Numbered from the stretch's first letter, positions 39,474 to 48,776 are shown. The stretch is 64,000 bases of DNA from Fusobacteriota bacterium (GCA_022615965.1 JAKEGG010000007.1:92067-156066); one strand, 5' to 3'. Made by a program: numbers and translations. Notes: generated by a model from the letters alone, not told the origin.

Positions 39474-40610
39474 CTATCTTATTCCCCTTACTAAAAATTC
39501 TCTGGTTGTTTTATCAATATGTTCAATATCTTCAAAACTATTGATTTTAAAGCTAGGTATTTGATTCAAAGCTGTTTCAATAAGTTGTGATATTTCCATA
39601 AATCCGATTTTTCTATTGAGAAAAAATTCTACAGCCTTTTCATTGGCCCCATTATATACAACTGGATAACTACCACCTTTTTTACCAGCTTCTATACCTA
39701 GACTCAATGCTTTAAAATAGCTTTTTGGCTTAGAAAAATTCAACGTGCCTATTTGACTTAAATCCAGACTTTTCCAGTTAGTTATAAGGCTGTTTGGATA
39801 TGATAAAGCGAATTGAATAGGTAGCTTCATGCTGGGGTAACCTAACTGAGCAAGGATAGAAGTATCTACAAATTCCACCATAGAATGTATTATGCTTTCC
39901 TTATGTATCAATACATCAATGTTTTCATATGAGCAATCAAAAAGGTAATGAGCTTCAATAATCTCTAAAGCTTTATTCGCTAAAGTAGCTGAATCAATAG
40001 TGATCTTTTTACCCATTGACCAATTTGGGTGCTTTAAAGCATCCTCTAAAGTTACTTTTTGAAGTTGTGCTTCTGAATAGTCTCTAAAGGGTCCACCAGA
40101 AGCAGTTAGTATTATTTTTTTTAGTTTCCTGTTTTCATTCAAACATTGAAATATAGCGCTATGTTCACTATCTACTGGCAAAAGATATGTATTATGTTTT
40201 TTTACCAAATCAAGTATCAGGTTTCCTCCAGCTACCAGAGTTTCCTTGTTAGCTAAAGCAATCACCTTACCTGCTTCAATGCCTTTTATGGTTGACTTAA
40301 GACCAGCGATTCCACTGATTGCAGCTACTAAAATCTGGTATCCAGAATGGGATACCAGTTCGAAAACTCCCCTTTCCCCTGCAACTATATTAATTGATTC
40401 AGGCAATCTGTTTTTTAATTCTTGATATTTAGTCTCATCATAAATACCAACCCATTCAGGTTGATATTTCAAGGCTTGTTCAGTGAGCAGGTCTATATTA
40501 CTGCCTCCAACAATGCCAAAGGCAGTAAAATCATCCTTTTGTTCTTCTATTACTTCTAGTGTCTGTGTTCCAATAGAACCAGTTGAACCTAAAATAACTA
40601 TTTTTTTCAA
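39474..40610 (-). CDS. dxr: 1-deoxy-D-xylulose-5-phosphate reductoisomerase
   Basis: A 378-residue NADPH enzyme, the committed step of the MEP pathway. The NADP loop GSTGSIGTQTLEV, the ALANKETLVAGG segment, metal-binding VDSEHSAIFQ and the SGGPFRDY loop are all typical. It overlaps cdsA by 4 bases. Confidence 0.97.
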   Translation of the reverse strand: MKKIVILGSTGSIGTQTLEVIEEQKDDFTAFGIVGGSNIDLLTEQALKYQPEWVGIYDETKYQELKNRLPESINIVAGERGVFELVSHSGYQILVAAISGIAGLKSTIKGIEAGKVIALANKETLVAGGNLILDLVKKHNTYLLPVDSEHSAIFQCLNENRKLKKIILTASGGPFRDYSEAQLQKVTLEDALKHPNWSMGKKITIDSATLANKALEIIEAHYLFDCSYENIDVLIHKESIIHSMVEFVDTSILAQLGYPSMKLPIQFALSYPNSLITNWKSLDLSQIGTLNFSKPKSYFKALSLGIEAGKKGGSYPVVYNGANEKAVEFFLNRKIGFMEISQLIETALNQIPSFKINSFEDIEHIDKTTREFLVRGIR

Positions 40611-41413
40611 TTTACACCTCTATAAAATATTGATAAAAGCAGATAAATGAAACCTGATATAAATATTATGGCATCAAATCTATCCAGGAAGCCTCCATGA
40701 CCTGGTAAAGTACTCCCAGTATCTTTAATATTCACTTCTCTTTTTAAATGAGATTCAAATAAGTCTCCCATCAAACCAATCATTACAATAGCTATACTTA
40801 GGGCTATTGCCAAAAGAAAATGAAACTGTAAAGCAATAACTCCAAATATTACTCCAACAATAGTAGCAAAAGCTAATCCTCCAAGTAATCCTTCCAAAGT
40901 TTTGCCTGGGCTTAGTACTGGTGCTATTTTTCTTTTTCCAATAGCTTTACCTACCAGATATGCACCTACATCTCCAAAAACACTAACCAATAAAATAAAC
41001 AATATCCAGTACAAACCATTATCTTCTACTCTTAGTATATAGAGAGAGCTTAAAAAAACATAGCAGTACAGAAATCCCATTAATGTAGTTTTAATATTTT
41101 TATAGGTGTAGGCAGGATATTTGGTTATTACCCTATAGGCTCCGTAGATCAAAATTAGCAATAGTGATATCTGGAGTATATAGTGAATGTTGAAATATAT
41201 TCCCAGATAGTAGATTATACCTATAATACCCGTGCTAAAAAAAAAGCCAAAGCTTTTTTTATCTTTATATAAATTAATAAATTCTTTATATAGCAGTGTA
41301 GATAGTAAAAGACAGGTAAGCCAGAATAAAATACCTCCCAGGATAATCGACATGCCAATTATAATTACCAGCACCAGGCCAGTAATGGTTCTCGTTATTA
41401 ATTCTTTCTTCAT
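40607..41413 (-). CDS. cdsA: Phosphatidate cytidylyltransferase
   Basis: A 268-residue polytopic membrane protein that makes CDP-diacylglycerol. The C-terminal family signature, running KDTGSTLPGHGGFLDRFDA, is exact, after about seven membrane helices. It follows uppS with 5 bases between, the standard frr-uppS-cdsA-dxr order. Confidence 0.96.
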   Translation of the reverse strand: MKKELITRTITGLVLVIIIGMSIILGGILFWLTCLLLSTLLYKEFINLYKDKKSFGFFFSTGIIGIIYYLGIYFNIHYILQISLLLILIYGAYRVITKYPAYTYKNIKTTLMGFLYCYVFLSSLYILRVEDNGLYWILFILLVSVFGDVGAYLVGKAIGKRKIAPVLSPGKTLEGLLGGLAFATIVGVIFGVIALQFHFLLAIALSIAIVMIGLMGDLFESHLKREVNIKDTGSTLPGHGGFLDRFDAIIFISGFIYLLLSIFYRGVN

Positions 41414-41418
41414 GGCAC

Positions 41419-42129
41419 TTATATACCTCCAAATCTTCTGTTTCTTAAATTATAGCTTTCAATCGCTTTAAGCATATCTTCATTTTTAAAATCTGGCCAT
41501 AATACATCAGTTATATAATATTCACTATAAGCTCCTTGCCAAAGTAGAAAATTACTTGTTCTGAATTCACCAGATGTTCTGATGATCAGTTCTGGATCTG
41601 GCATCTTACTGGTATAAAGATAGTTCTGGAAATTATCTTCATTGATCTGGTCTTTTTTGACTAATCCATTGTCATAGTCTTCCAGAAGCTTATTGATTCC
41701 GTCAGATATTTCTTGCCGTCCGCCATAATTAAAGGCTATTGAAAGGACCATTTTACTATCCTTCCTGGTTTCTTCTTCAACTTGTTCTATCATTTTAAGG
41801 AGCCTAGGCTCCAAGTTGCTTCTTCTGCTTAAAAATCTTAAAGCTATATTGTTTTTCTTTAAATACTTAACTTCATTTTTAATATACAATTCTAATAGTT
41901 TCATCAGGAATTTAACTTCTGTTGCTGGTCTTTTCCAATTTTCCGTAGAAAAAGCATAGACAGTTAAGTAGTCTACGCCTAATTCTCTGGTAAATTCAAC
42001 AATATTTCTCAAGCTTTTCATTCCTGCTTTATGTCCGTTTGCTCTGATTTCACCTCTTTTTTCAGCCCATCTGCCATTGCCATCCATTATGATCCCTATA
42101 TGCCTGGGTATATTAAGAGTATCCTTCAT
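41419..42129 (-). CDS. uppS: Undecaprenyl diphosphate synthase
   Basis: A 236-residue cis-prenyltransferase. The catalytic Asp is in IIMDGNGRWA (D16); the FSTENWKRP and RTSGEFRTSNF motifs bind the substrates. It supplies the lipid carrier used by MraY and MurG, encoded 15-20 kb downstream. Confidence 0.97.
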   Translation of the reverse strand: MKDTLNIPRHIGIIMDGNGRWAEKRGEIRANGHKAGMKSLRNIVEFTRELGVDYLTVYAFSTENWKRPATEVKFLMKLLELYIKNEVKYLKKNNIALRFLSRRSNLEPRLLKMIEQVEEETRKDSKMVLSIAFNYGGRQEISDGINKLLEDYDNGLVKKDQINEDNFQNYLYTSKMPDPELIIRTSGEFRTSNFLLWQGAYSEYYITDVLWPDFKNEDMLKAIESYNLRNRRFGGI

Positions 42130-42130
42130 C

Positions 42131-42691
42131 TTAAATCTCCATTATTGATGCTTCTTTATTTTTAATTATCTCATCAACCTTTTTGATATAACTATCTGTC
42201 AGAACCTGTATTTTCTCTACAGCTTCTTCTTTACTGTCTTCTGATACCTTTCCTTTTTCGATTTTCTTTAAATCATCATTGCCATCTCTTCTAGTATTTC
42301 TTATTTGTACCTTAAATTCCTCCGAGATTTTTTTTACCTGCTTGACTAGCTCTTTTCTTCTTTCCTCTGTCAGAGCTGGGATCGGTATTCTGATGATATT
42401 ACCATCATTATTTGGATTTAGTCCTCTTTCAGAGGCTAGAATGGCTTTTTCTATACTTTTTAATGCTGTCTTATCCCAAGGCTGTACAACCAGTAGATTT
42501 GCTTCTGGTGCAGATATGCTACCTACCTGTCCAATTGGTGTATCAACACCATAATAATTTACTAGTATACCATCTAATATACCAGGATTAGCTCTTCCCG
42601 TTCTGATTACCTTGATATGTTCCTTAAGAGCTTCAATAATTTTTTTCATTTTATCTTCTGTATGATCAAGTATGATTTTTAATTCTTCCAT
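42131..42691 (-). CDS. frr: Ribosome recycling factor
   Basis: A 186-residue protein of normal RRF length. The VIRTGRANPGILD and RIPIPALTEERRKELVK signatures are present. It dissociates post-termination ribosomes with EF-G. It follows pyrH with a 7-base gap. Confidence 0.97.
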   Translation of the reverse strand: MEELKIILDHTEDKMKKIIEALKEHIKVIRTGRANPGILDGILVNYYGVDTPIGQVGSISAPEANLLVVQPWDKTALKSIEKAILASERGLNPNNDGNIIRIPIPALTEERRKELVKQVKKISEEFKVQIRNTRRDGNDDLKKIEKGKVSEDSKEEAVEKIQVLTDSYIKKVDEIIKNKEASIMEI

Positions 42692-42698
42692 TTTATAT

Positions 42699-43418
42699 TT
42701 ATCCTCCTATTATTGTTCCAATCTGTTCTCCAGTTATTGCTTTATAAATATTGCCTTTTTGAGTCAGATTGAATACTATGATTTTGATATCATTATCCAT
42801 ACATAATGATACAGCTGTGGAGTCCATAACCTTTAGACCATTATTCAGTACATCTATATAGCTTAAGTGATCAAACTTTTTAGCATTTGGATCTTTATTA
42901 GGATCTGCTGTAAATACTCCATCTACTTTCTTAGCCATTAGTATTACTTCAGCTTCCATTTCTGCTGCTCTTAATGCTGCTGTAGTATCAGTTGAGAAAT
43001 ATGGGTTGCCAGTGCCAGCTGCAAATATAACAATTCTTTTCTTTTCCAGATGTCTGATAGCTCTTCTTCTGATATATGGTTCTGCGATTTGTCTCATTTC
43101 TATTGCTGACTGGACCCTGGTATCCAAATCAAGCTTTTCAAAAGCTCCTTGTAAAGCCAGGGCATTAATTGAAGTCGCTAACATTCCCATATAGTCTGCA
43201 TTAGCTCTTTCAATGCCCTTTTCCGCACTACCTTTTACTCCACGCCAAATATTTCCACCACCAACTACGATAGCTATTTCCACACCCAAATCGGCAACTT
43301 CCTTTACTTCCCTGGCAATAGTATCTAAGGTTGGCCCATCTAAACCAAATTCTTCATTTCCAGCTAAGGCTTCACCACTGATTTTTAAAATTATCCTTTT
43401 GTACTTTACTTTATTCAT
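42699..43418 (-). CDS. pyrH: Uridylate kinase
   Basis: A 239-residue amino acid kinase-fold enzyme converting UMP to UDP. The [19 protein letters not shown] and [11 protein letters not shown] motifs are typical. The frame opens four codons earlier, but ATG 43416-43418 has GAGGTG 6 bases upstream and gives the expected start MNKVKYKRI. It heads the long operon here instead of following tsf directly, because the SatD/DUF3307 pair intervenes. Confidence 0.96.
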   Translation of the reverse strand: MNKVKYKRIILKISGEALAGNEEFGLDGPTLDTIAREVKEVADLGVEIAIVVGGGNIWRGVKGSAEKGIERANADYMGMLATSINALALQGAFEKLDLDTRVQSAIEMRQIAEPYIRRRAIRHLEKKRIVIFAAGTGNPYFSTDTTAALRAAEMEAEVILMAKKVDGVFTADPNKDPNAKKFDHLSYIDVLNNGLKVMDSTAVSLCMDNDIKIIVFNLTQKGNIYKAITGEQIGTIIGG

Positions 43419-43439
43419 TCTACACCTCATAAATTCTTT

Positions 43440-43467
43440 ATTATATTATAGCTTATTTTAAAATCAA
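43440..43467 (-). promoter_or_regulatory. Promoter for pyrH
   Basis: On the minus strand TATAAT (43440-43445; a second copy at 43445-43450) lies 16 bp from TTGATT (43462-43467). It sits about 25 bases upstream of the pyrH start, between the DUF3307 stop and pyrH. It would let the operon run independently of the inserted pair. Confidence 0.55.
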
Positions 43468-43507
43468 ATTCATTCTTTTTAAACAAATTAGTAACCATTT
43501 ATATCAA

Positions 43508-44221
43508 TTATATGATATAAAAAATCAATTGATAACAAATAATAACAGCTAGTATACTATATAAGGAGCCTATAAGATAGTATTCAGCAAATTTTGGACT
43601 TTCAGCTATCTTATTGTACCTGGCAATAGATTTAGCAGTCATTATTAGTGCAATAGCTGAAAATTGGTTAAGAGCCAAAAAAACTCCAGCTAAAAGTCTT
43701 TCTAAATTACCAATTATTGAACCAGCACCAATTACTGTTTCACTGTTTATATCACTTTCAGGCTGATATCCTTTAAATAACTTTTTAAAGGATACATTGA
43801 TTGGTTTTGTTATCAAGATTATAAATAATATCCATTTTAAGACACTGATACTTAATATTTCCTGATGGAAATCACCCTTATACAATATCAAGCCTATGAA
43901 TATTATTGATAAGTGTACAAGCTGGTCTGTTATAAATACTATTTTATCAAGATGCTGATATTGAGAATTTGATAATAATTTCTGCTCCAGTAAACCCTTT
44001 ATTAAGTCTATCAGGATATGAAATATAGCTAAAATCAATAATAAAATACTTACTTTGAAATCAATCAAAATAAATATTAACGGAAAAATCAGACTAATCA
44101 CAAAATGCTTCAACATATATATCATCTTGCTGCCTTTATTTGTGGCAATATCCTGAGATTGTAGTTGAAAATCCATCAGAAAATGGATAATCAAAAGGAT
44201 TATCAATAATTCTTTATTCAT
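43508..44221 (-). CDS. DUF3307-family membrane protein
   Basis: About 237 residues with six or seven hydrophobic segments. It begins in the first helix with HFLMDFQLQSQ, followed by HILIDLIKG and TDQLVHLSIIF: repeated His/Asp placements in membrane helices, as in the DUF3307 family. No function is known to me. ATG 44219-44221 is chosen over an in-frame GTG three codons upstream, as AGGTGG then sits at good spacing. It overlaps the SatD-like gene, so the two are translationally linked and probably work together. Confidence 0.8.
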   Translation of the reverse strand: MNKELLIILLIIHFLMDFQLQSQDIATNKGSKMIYMLKHFVISLIFPLIFILIDFKVSILLLILAIFHILIDLIKGLLEQKLLSNSQYQHLDKIVFITDQLVHLSIIFIGLILYKGDFHQEILSISVLKWILFIILITKPINVSFKKLFKGYQPESDINSETVIGAGSIIGNLERLLAGVFLALNQFSAIALIMTAKSIARYNKIAESPKFAEYYLIGSLYSILAVIICYQLIFYII

Positions 44222-44876
44222 TTTTTCCACCTGTTATTTCTAATATTTCACCTAGGTTGGACTTCGATTTTAAATATAACTTAAGTCCACTAGATTTAAG
44301 TCTTTTCTGAAATGCTGATGGATTCATATTTATTTTTTCTGCTAGTTTTTTTTGTTCAAAATCTTCAGAATATATTCTTTCATTTAATAGATATTCATAT
44401 ATTTCCAGCTGAGTTTTAGACCATTTAGATTTAATAAAGTCTGTTAAAGCTAGCATATTATTAAATAGCTGATCATTTTCCTTTGATGATGAAAGGAAAC
44501 CTGTTTTCCTCACGCTATATTGATGATTGTCATGAACCTCAAGAATAGCTTCTCTAGCTCTCCAATATGCTGGACCATCTGCACCTATACTTATTTCTTT
44601 ATTTATATATGTTGATATTTCACCATAGCCTATACCAAATCTTAAAGCATAGGGCTTAAAGGATTTTTCTATTATATCAATTATGAGAAATATTTCTTTT
44701 TTGGGCAACAACAAACCTTGAAATTCGTCTCCCAGGGTAATTGTCAAGTTCGAGGCTATAATATCCTTAAATTCTTTATTCACTTCTTCTAGTATAGTCT
44801 TTAACTTATTTTGTGCCTTTTCTCTTTCTTTTATTTTTCTTGAGTTGATTATATCCCCTATTATTGCTATATACAT
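44214..44876 (-). CDS. SatD-family protein (predicted cyclase-like fold plus helix-turn-helix)
   Basis: A 220-residue protein matching SatD. The N-terminal half has IIGDIINSRK (D8), ITLGDEFQGL (residues 46-55; D50, E51), FGIGYGEIS (80-88) and GADGPAYWRAREA (98-110). The two acidic motifs at the ends of predicted strands recall the metal-binding palm of GGDEF and nucleotidyl cyclases; this is my inference. Residues about 152-200 look like a helix-turn-helix (KLAEKINMNPSAFQKRLK). The product may sense or make a nucleotide and bind DNA. Repeats in its promoter fit autoregulation. It is paired with the DUF3307 gene. Confidence 0.75.
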   Translation of the reverse strand: MYIAIIGDIINSRKIKEREKAQNKLKTILEEVNKEFKDIIASNLTITLGDEFQGLLLPKKEIFLIIDIIEKSFKPYALRFGIGYGEISTYINKEISIGADGPAYWRAREAILEVHDNHQYSVRKTGFLSSSKENDQLFNNMLALTDFIKSKWSKTQLEIYEYLLNERIYSEDFEQKKLAEKINMNPSAFQKRLKSSGLKLYLKSKSNLGEILEITGGKNE

Positions 44877-44903
44877 ACTTTAATACCTCCTTCTCCAATT
44901 ATT

Positions 44904-44966
44904 TGGATATTTTTTCACATATCCTCTTTAAAGGATATTATTAATAATCGCCATTCAAAAGGATAT
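44904..44966 (-). repeat. Three half-sites at exact 28-bp spacing upstream of the SatD-like gene
   Basis: Plus-strand TGGATAT at 44904-44910 and AGGATAT at 44932-44938 and 44960-44966 start exactly 28 bp apart. An inverted copy ATATCCT at 44919-44925 makes a 7-bp-arm palindrome with the middle one (6-base centre). The distal copy overlaps the predicted -35. The array is probably the operator for the SatD helix-turn-helix. Confidence 0.7.
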
Positions 44967-44969
44967 CAA
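44941..44969 (-). promoter_or_regulatory. Promoter for the SatD-like gene
   Basis: Minus-strand TTGATA (44964-44969, 5 of 6 to consensus), a 17-bp spacer and TATTAA (44941-44946, 4 of 6). The -35 overlaps the distal AGGATAT repeat and transcription would run through the other repeats. Confidence 0.6.
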
Positions 44970-45008
44970 CTAAGATTTTAACATCATTAAGTAATAATTG
45001 CAAATAAA

Positions 45009-45038
45009 AAGGGTTGAAATCATATAATTTCAACCCTT
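45009..45038 (-). terminator. Terminator after tsf
   Basis: A perfect 12-bp stem (45009-45020 with 45027-45038) and 6-base loop, followed on the minus strand by a T-rich tail (CCCTTTTTATTT). It lies 16 bases past the tsf stop and cleanly ends the rpsB-tsf transcript. Confidence 0.9.
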
Positions 45039-45053
45039 GATTATTAAGCTTTA

Positions 45054-45698
45054 CTATTTCATCATTGAAGCAACTTCATCTGCAAAGTTATCTTCTTTCT
45101 TAGCCATTCCTTCGCCAAGCTCATATCTGACAAATCTTCTGATAGAAATGTTCTCACCTATTTTAGCTACCTTTTCAGTAATCAACTGACTTATTGTCTT
45201 ATCTGAATCCTTTACAAAAGGCTGTTCAACCAAACAAACATCTTTGTAGAATTTAGCTACTCTGCCTTCAACCATTTTATCAACGATTTTTTCAGGTTTT
45301 CCTTCATTTAACGCCTGAGCTCTTAAGATATTTCTTTCATTTTCAATAATATCAGCTGGAACCTCTTCAGAACTTAAATATTCAGGTTTTGCTGCTGCGA
45401 TGTGCATAGCAATATCCTTAGCTAATTCTTTGAATTCATCAGTTTTAGCTACGAAATCTGTTTCACAGTTAAGCTCTAATATAACTCCAATACGACCACC
45501 AGCATGCACATAAGTTTCGATAACACCTTCTGTTGCAATTCTACCAGCTTTTTTAGCAGCTGCAGCCAAACCTTTTTCTCTTAAATAGGCAATAGCTTTT
45601 TCTGTATCGCCTTCAGTCTCAGTTAAGGCCTTTTTACAATCCATCATACCAGCTCCGGTACGCTCTCTTAACTCTTTAACTAAACTAGCATTAACCAC
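45054..45698 (-). CDS. tsf: Elongation factor Ts
   Basis: A 214-residue EF-Ts, the shorter Gram-positive/Thermus-type length. The N-terminal [21 protein letters not shown] and LNCETDFVA motifs are canonical. It recycles EF-Tu-GDP. The start is GTG, with GGAGG about 10 bases upstream, right after rpsB. Confidence 0.96.
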   Translation of the reverse strand: MVNASLVKELRERTGAGMMDCKKALTETEGDTEKAIAYLREKGLAAAAKKAGRIATEGVIETYVHAGGRIGVILELNCETDFVAKTDEFKELAKDIAMHIAAAKPEYLSSEEVPADIIENERNILRAQALNEGKPEKIVDKMVEGRVAKFYKDVCLVEQPFVKDSDKTISQLITEKVAKIGENISIRRFVRYELGEGMAKKEDNFADEVASMMK

Positions 45699-45700
45699 TA

Positions 45701-46471
45701 TTACTTAACCTCCAATTCATCAGTTTCTTCGATTTTAGCAGCTTCTTCTTCAGCTACCTGTATATCTTCGAAGCCTTCTTCATCAACAGTTGATTGATGT
45801 CCTTCGATAATAGCATCTGCCATGCTGCCAGCAATTAGCTTAACAGCTCTTATAGCATCATCATTACCTGGAATTACGTAATCAATTTCATCCGGATCAC
45901 AATTTGTATCAACAATAGCCACTGTTGGAATTCCAAGCTTTTTAGCTTCTGCAATTGCAATTCTTTCTTTTTTAGGATCTACAATGAACATTGCTCCAGG
46001 CAATCTATTCATTTCCTTGATACCGCCTAAAAATCTTTCTAATTTTTCCATTTCTTTTTTAAGCTCGATTACTTCTTTCTTTGGCAGGCTGTCAAAAGTG
46101 CCATCTGTTTCTTGTTCTTTAAGATCTTTAAGATATTTGCTCCTTTTTTTGATAGTTGCAAAATTTGTAAGCATTCCACCTAACCATCTTTGATCTACAT
46201 AATAACTGCCTGATCTTTCTGCTTCATCTCTTACAGCTTCCTGAGCTTGTTTTTTAGTACCTACAAACAAAACTTTTTCACCTTTGCTTGCAACATCTCT
46301 TAAGAAATCATAAGCATCATCGATTTTATGAACTGTTTTTTGCAAGTCGATGATATAGATACCATTTCTTGCGGTAAAGATGTATCTAGCCATTTTAGGG
46401 TTCCATCTTTTTGTCTGATGTCCGAAATGAACACCAGCTTCCAATAATTGTTTCATTGAAATTACTGCCAT
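45701..46471 (-). CDS. rpsB: 30S ribosomal protein S2
   Basis: A 256-residue S2. [19 protein letters not shown] is the standard N-terminus, and [13 protein letters not shown] and [10 protein letters not shown] follow. The frame is open 13 codons further upstream, but ATG 46469-46471 has AAGGAGG at ideal spacing. The C-terminal tail is acidic. It is encoded ahead of tsf as usual. Confidence 0.97.
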   Translation of the reverse strand: MAVISMKQLLEAGVHFGHQTKRWNPKMARYIFTARNGIYIIDLQKTVHKIDDAYDFLRDVASKGEKVLFVGTKKQAQEAVRDEAERSGSYYVDQRWLGGMLTNFATIKKRSKYLKDLKEQETDGTFDSLPKKEVIELKKEMEKLERFLGGIKEMNRLPGAMFIVDPKKERIAIAEAKKLGIPTVAIVDTNCDPDEIDYVIPGNDDAIRAVKLIAGSMADAIIEGHQSTVDEEGFEDIQVAEEEAAKIEETDELEVK

Positions 46472-46497
46472 GTCTTTTTCCTCCTTGGTTATTCTTC

Positions 46498-46553
46498 CTT
46501 TTAGCCTCATTTTGCTTAACTACTTATGCACCAATCAAGCAATCTGCTAAAAG
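46498..46553 (-). ncRNA. Structured 5' leader of rpsB (putative S2 autoregulatory element)
   Basis: The transcript upstream of rpsB can form an 8-bp outer stem (46498-46505 with 46546-46553) enclosing a 6-bp inner stem (46512-46517 with 46537-46542). Ribosomal protein S2 is known to regulate its own operon through leader RNAs in other bacteria; that this one does so is inference from position and pairing. Confidence 0.55.
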
Positions 46554-46572
46554 TGATTTTTCATACTTTTTA

Positions 46573-46601
46573 AGTATAGCAAAATATTTTCATGTTTACA
46601 A
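46573..46601 (-). promoter_or_regulatory. Promoter for rpsB-tsf
   Basis: Minus-strand TTGTAA (46596-46601), a 17-bp spacer and TATACT (46573-46578), placing the start of transcription just before the predicted leader structure. The -10 matches consensus at 5 of 6 positions. Confidence 0.65.
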
Positions 46602-46606
46602 GTCAA

Positions 46607-48118
46607 CTAATAGGTTTTTTTCTTAAGTTCAAACCAGAATATAGAGCCTTGTTTCCCTGTTGTAACTCCTACTTTGCCATCATGTAATTCTATAATTGAT
46701 TTAACTATAGATAGTCCTAAACCAGATCCTAATTCTGGTCGTTTATGGCTGGATTCTATCTTATAGTATCTGTCCCAGATATCATCTATTCTGGTAGCAT
46801 CTATTCCAGTACCTGTATCCTTGATCTCGACTCTCACCTTATCCGGCAGGATGATTTCATTTATTATTATTTTTTTGTCATCTCCTGTATAGGTAACTGC
46901 ATTGTTTATCAAATTATATATAACCTGAGAAATTTTCAGCTCATCACCAACTATATTAGCTGGTCCCGGGGATTCAAATTCGAAATTATAACCTTTAGCC
47001 ATTAACATCGCCTCGAATCTATCAACAATACTTTTAACACTTTCTGTTAAATCAAATTCTTCATTTCTTATTATTATATTTTTATTGCTTTCCAGCTTTG
47101 ATAATTCTAATAAATCGTTAACCAGTGTTTGTAATCTGGTAGTTTCATCTATTATCACCTGAATATTTTCAGTTGTTGTTTCTCCTGGGATATCTCTCAT
47201 AACTTCACTATAGCCCTTTATCATGGTTAAAGGTGTTCTTAAGTCATGTGATATGTTAGCTAAAAACTCTTTTCTGGTTGCTTCAGTTTTTGCTAGTTCT
47301 TGATCAGCAAAATGCAGTGTTTCATTTAAGTCACTAACCTCTTTGATAATAAGTCCCTCTAATTGGTAATCATATTTTTCCTTACCAAGGTTTTTAGCTG
47401 CTTTAGTTATACTTTCTATTGGCTTAGCTATTTTATTTGCTATGAAAAATGCTAGAAATATGGCTACGAGCAACATGATTATCGTTACATAAACCAGTTG
47501 TGATTTTAAGGTTTCTACAGTAGTACTTAATGGAGTCAGTTCCATAAAAAGGATTATAGTTACTGGTTCATTGTTTTTATTCAATACTGTGTTTGTATAT
47601 ATAATATTTTGACCCTTACGAATTTCATTTTCTAAGGGTGGTTTATTAACATTTTCTATTTCTTTACCTTGGCTATTACTTAAGTGGAAAAGTTCATAGC
47701 TAGAAATATTTAAATATTGTGGAGTACCAATATTTTTCTGTGAATTTTCAAATACTTTCAGATAGGCATCAATATTCATAAATCTGCTGAAAAATTGATT
47801 GCCTGCTACCTCAGTACCTGTATAAATCACACCATTTTTATTGGTCAATAAGATTGAAATATCATTCACTACAGCTATTCTGGTAATATAGTTGGCAATT
47901 TCACTGCTATTTAAAGATTCATTTGTACTTTCTTCTAGAACTATTTCTATACCATTGGCTATATTGCCTATAGTTGATCTTTTTATTGAGGAATAAAATT
48001 TATCCAGGAAGAAAACCTGGAACAACCACAACAAAACCAAGGTTATAAATACAAATATAACCATGTAGAAAACAAGATGTACTTTTAAGGATTTATCTTT
48101 AAACTTAATTGATTTCAA
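46607..48118 (-). CDS. Sensor histidine kinase (HAMP type)
   Basis: About 503 residues: first membrane helix, an extracytoplasmic sensor region of about 160 residues, second helix, HAMP linker, HisKA with ISHDLRTPL, and HATPase with N box (INNAVTYT), G1 (DTGTGID) and G2 (GSGLGLSI). It overlaps the response regulator gene. The start is uncertain: TTG at 48116-48118 lies 12 bases past GAGGAG, while a TTG four codons upstream touches it. The signal is unknown; the adjacent redox-type membrane protein is a candidate source. Confidence 0.88.
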   Translation of the reverse strand: MKSIKFKDKSLKVHLVFYMVIFVFITLVLLWLFQVFFLDKFYSSIKRSTIGNIANGIEIVLEESTNESLNSSEIANYITRIAVVNDISILLTNKNGVIYTGTEVAGNQFFSRFMNIDAYLKVFENSQKNIGTPQYLNISSYELFHLSNSQGKEIENVNKPPLENEIRKGQNIIYTNTVLNKNNEPVTIILFMELTPLSTTVETLKSQLVYVTIIMLLVAIFLAFFIANKIAKPIESITKAAKNLGKEKYDYQLEGLIIKEVSDLNETLHFADQELAKTEATRKEFLANISHDLRTPLTMIKGYSEVMRDIPGETTTENIQVIIDETTRLQTLVNDLLELSKLESNKNIIIRNEEFDLTESVKSIVDRFEAMLMAKGYNFEFESPGPANIVGDELKISQVIYNLINNAVTYTGDDKKIIINEIILPDKVRVEIKDTGTGIDATRIDDIWDRYYKIESSHKRPELGSGLGLSIVKSIIELHDGKVGVTTGKQGSIFWFELKKKTY

Positions 48119-48776
48119 ACTTGTAGCCAACTCCTCTTAAGGTTTTAACATAATCAGCATACTCACCTAGATTTTTTCTCAATAGCTTTATATGAGTATC
48201 AAGGGTTCTATCATTTCCATAATAATCATAGCCCCATACTTTGTTTAATAGTTTCTCTCTGGTTAAGGCAATACCTTTGTTTTTTACCATGTAAAATAAC
48301 AAATCATATTCTCTAGGAAATAATTGTATTTCCTCTCCATGGATAAAGACACTTCTACCTGTAAAGTCTATTTTTAGTCCCTCATATTCAAAAATATCCT
48401 TTTCTTCTTCAGGATTTTTGCTTCTTCTCATAATAGCTTCTACTCTCATCATCAGTTCCTTGGGAGAAAAAGGCTTGACCACATAATCATCTACTCCAAC
48501 CTCAAAGCCATGGATCCGGTCATATTCTTCGCCTCTGGCTGATAGCATCAATACTGGTGTATTGGAATATTTTCTTATTTCTTTTACTGCAGAAAAACCA
48601 TCTAGTTCTGGCATCATGACATCCATGAGGATAATATCATAATTATAATTTTTAGTTTTTTCTACTGCATCAAGTCCATTTTTAGCTTCAAAAACCTCAT
48701 GCCCTTCAAATTGTCCATATTTGACGATCAGTTCTCTTATTCTTGGCTCATCATCTACTACTAGAATTTTATACAT
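48105..48776 (-). CDS. OmpR-family response regulator
   Basis: A 223-residue regulator with receiver domain (acidic DD near residue 8, phosphoacceptor D52 in LMDVMMPELDG, conserved Lys in VVKPFSP) and a C-terminal winged helix (REYDLLFYMVKN, RTLDTHIKLLRKNL, TLRGVGYKFE). It pairs with the histidine kinase that overlaps it and follows the DUF4405-like gene by 11 bases. Confidence 0.93.
   Translation of the reverse strand: MYKILVVDDEPRIRELIVKYGQFEGHEVFEAKNGLDAVEKTKNYNYDIILMDVMMPELDGFSAVKEIRKYSNTPVLMLSARGEEYDRIHGFEVGVDDYVVKPFSPKELMMRVEAIMRRSKNPEEEKDIFEYEGLKIDFTGRSVFIHGEEIQLFPREYDLLFYMVKNKGIALTREKLLNKVWGYDYYGNDRTLDTHIKLLRKNLGEYADYVKTLRGVGYKFEIN

Noticed and set aside
44904-44966. CRISPR array
   Set aside because: The repeats are only 7 bases, with overlapping inverted copies and promoter elements; there are no cas genes.
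46472-46510. Longer N-terminus for ribosomal protein S2
   Set aside because: The extension reads through the AAGGAGG site; the inner ATG gives the universal S2 start.
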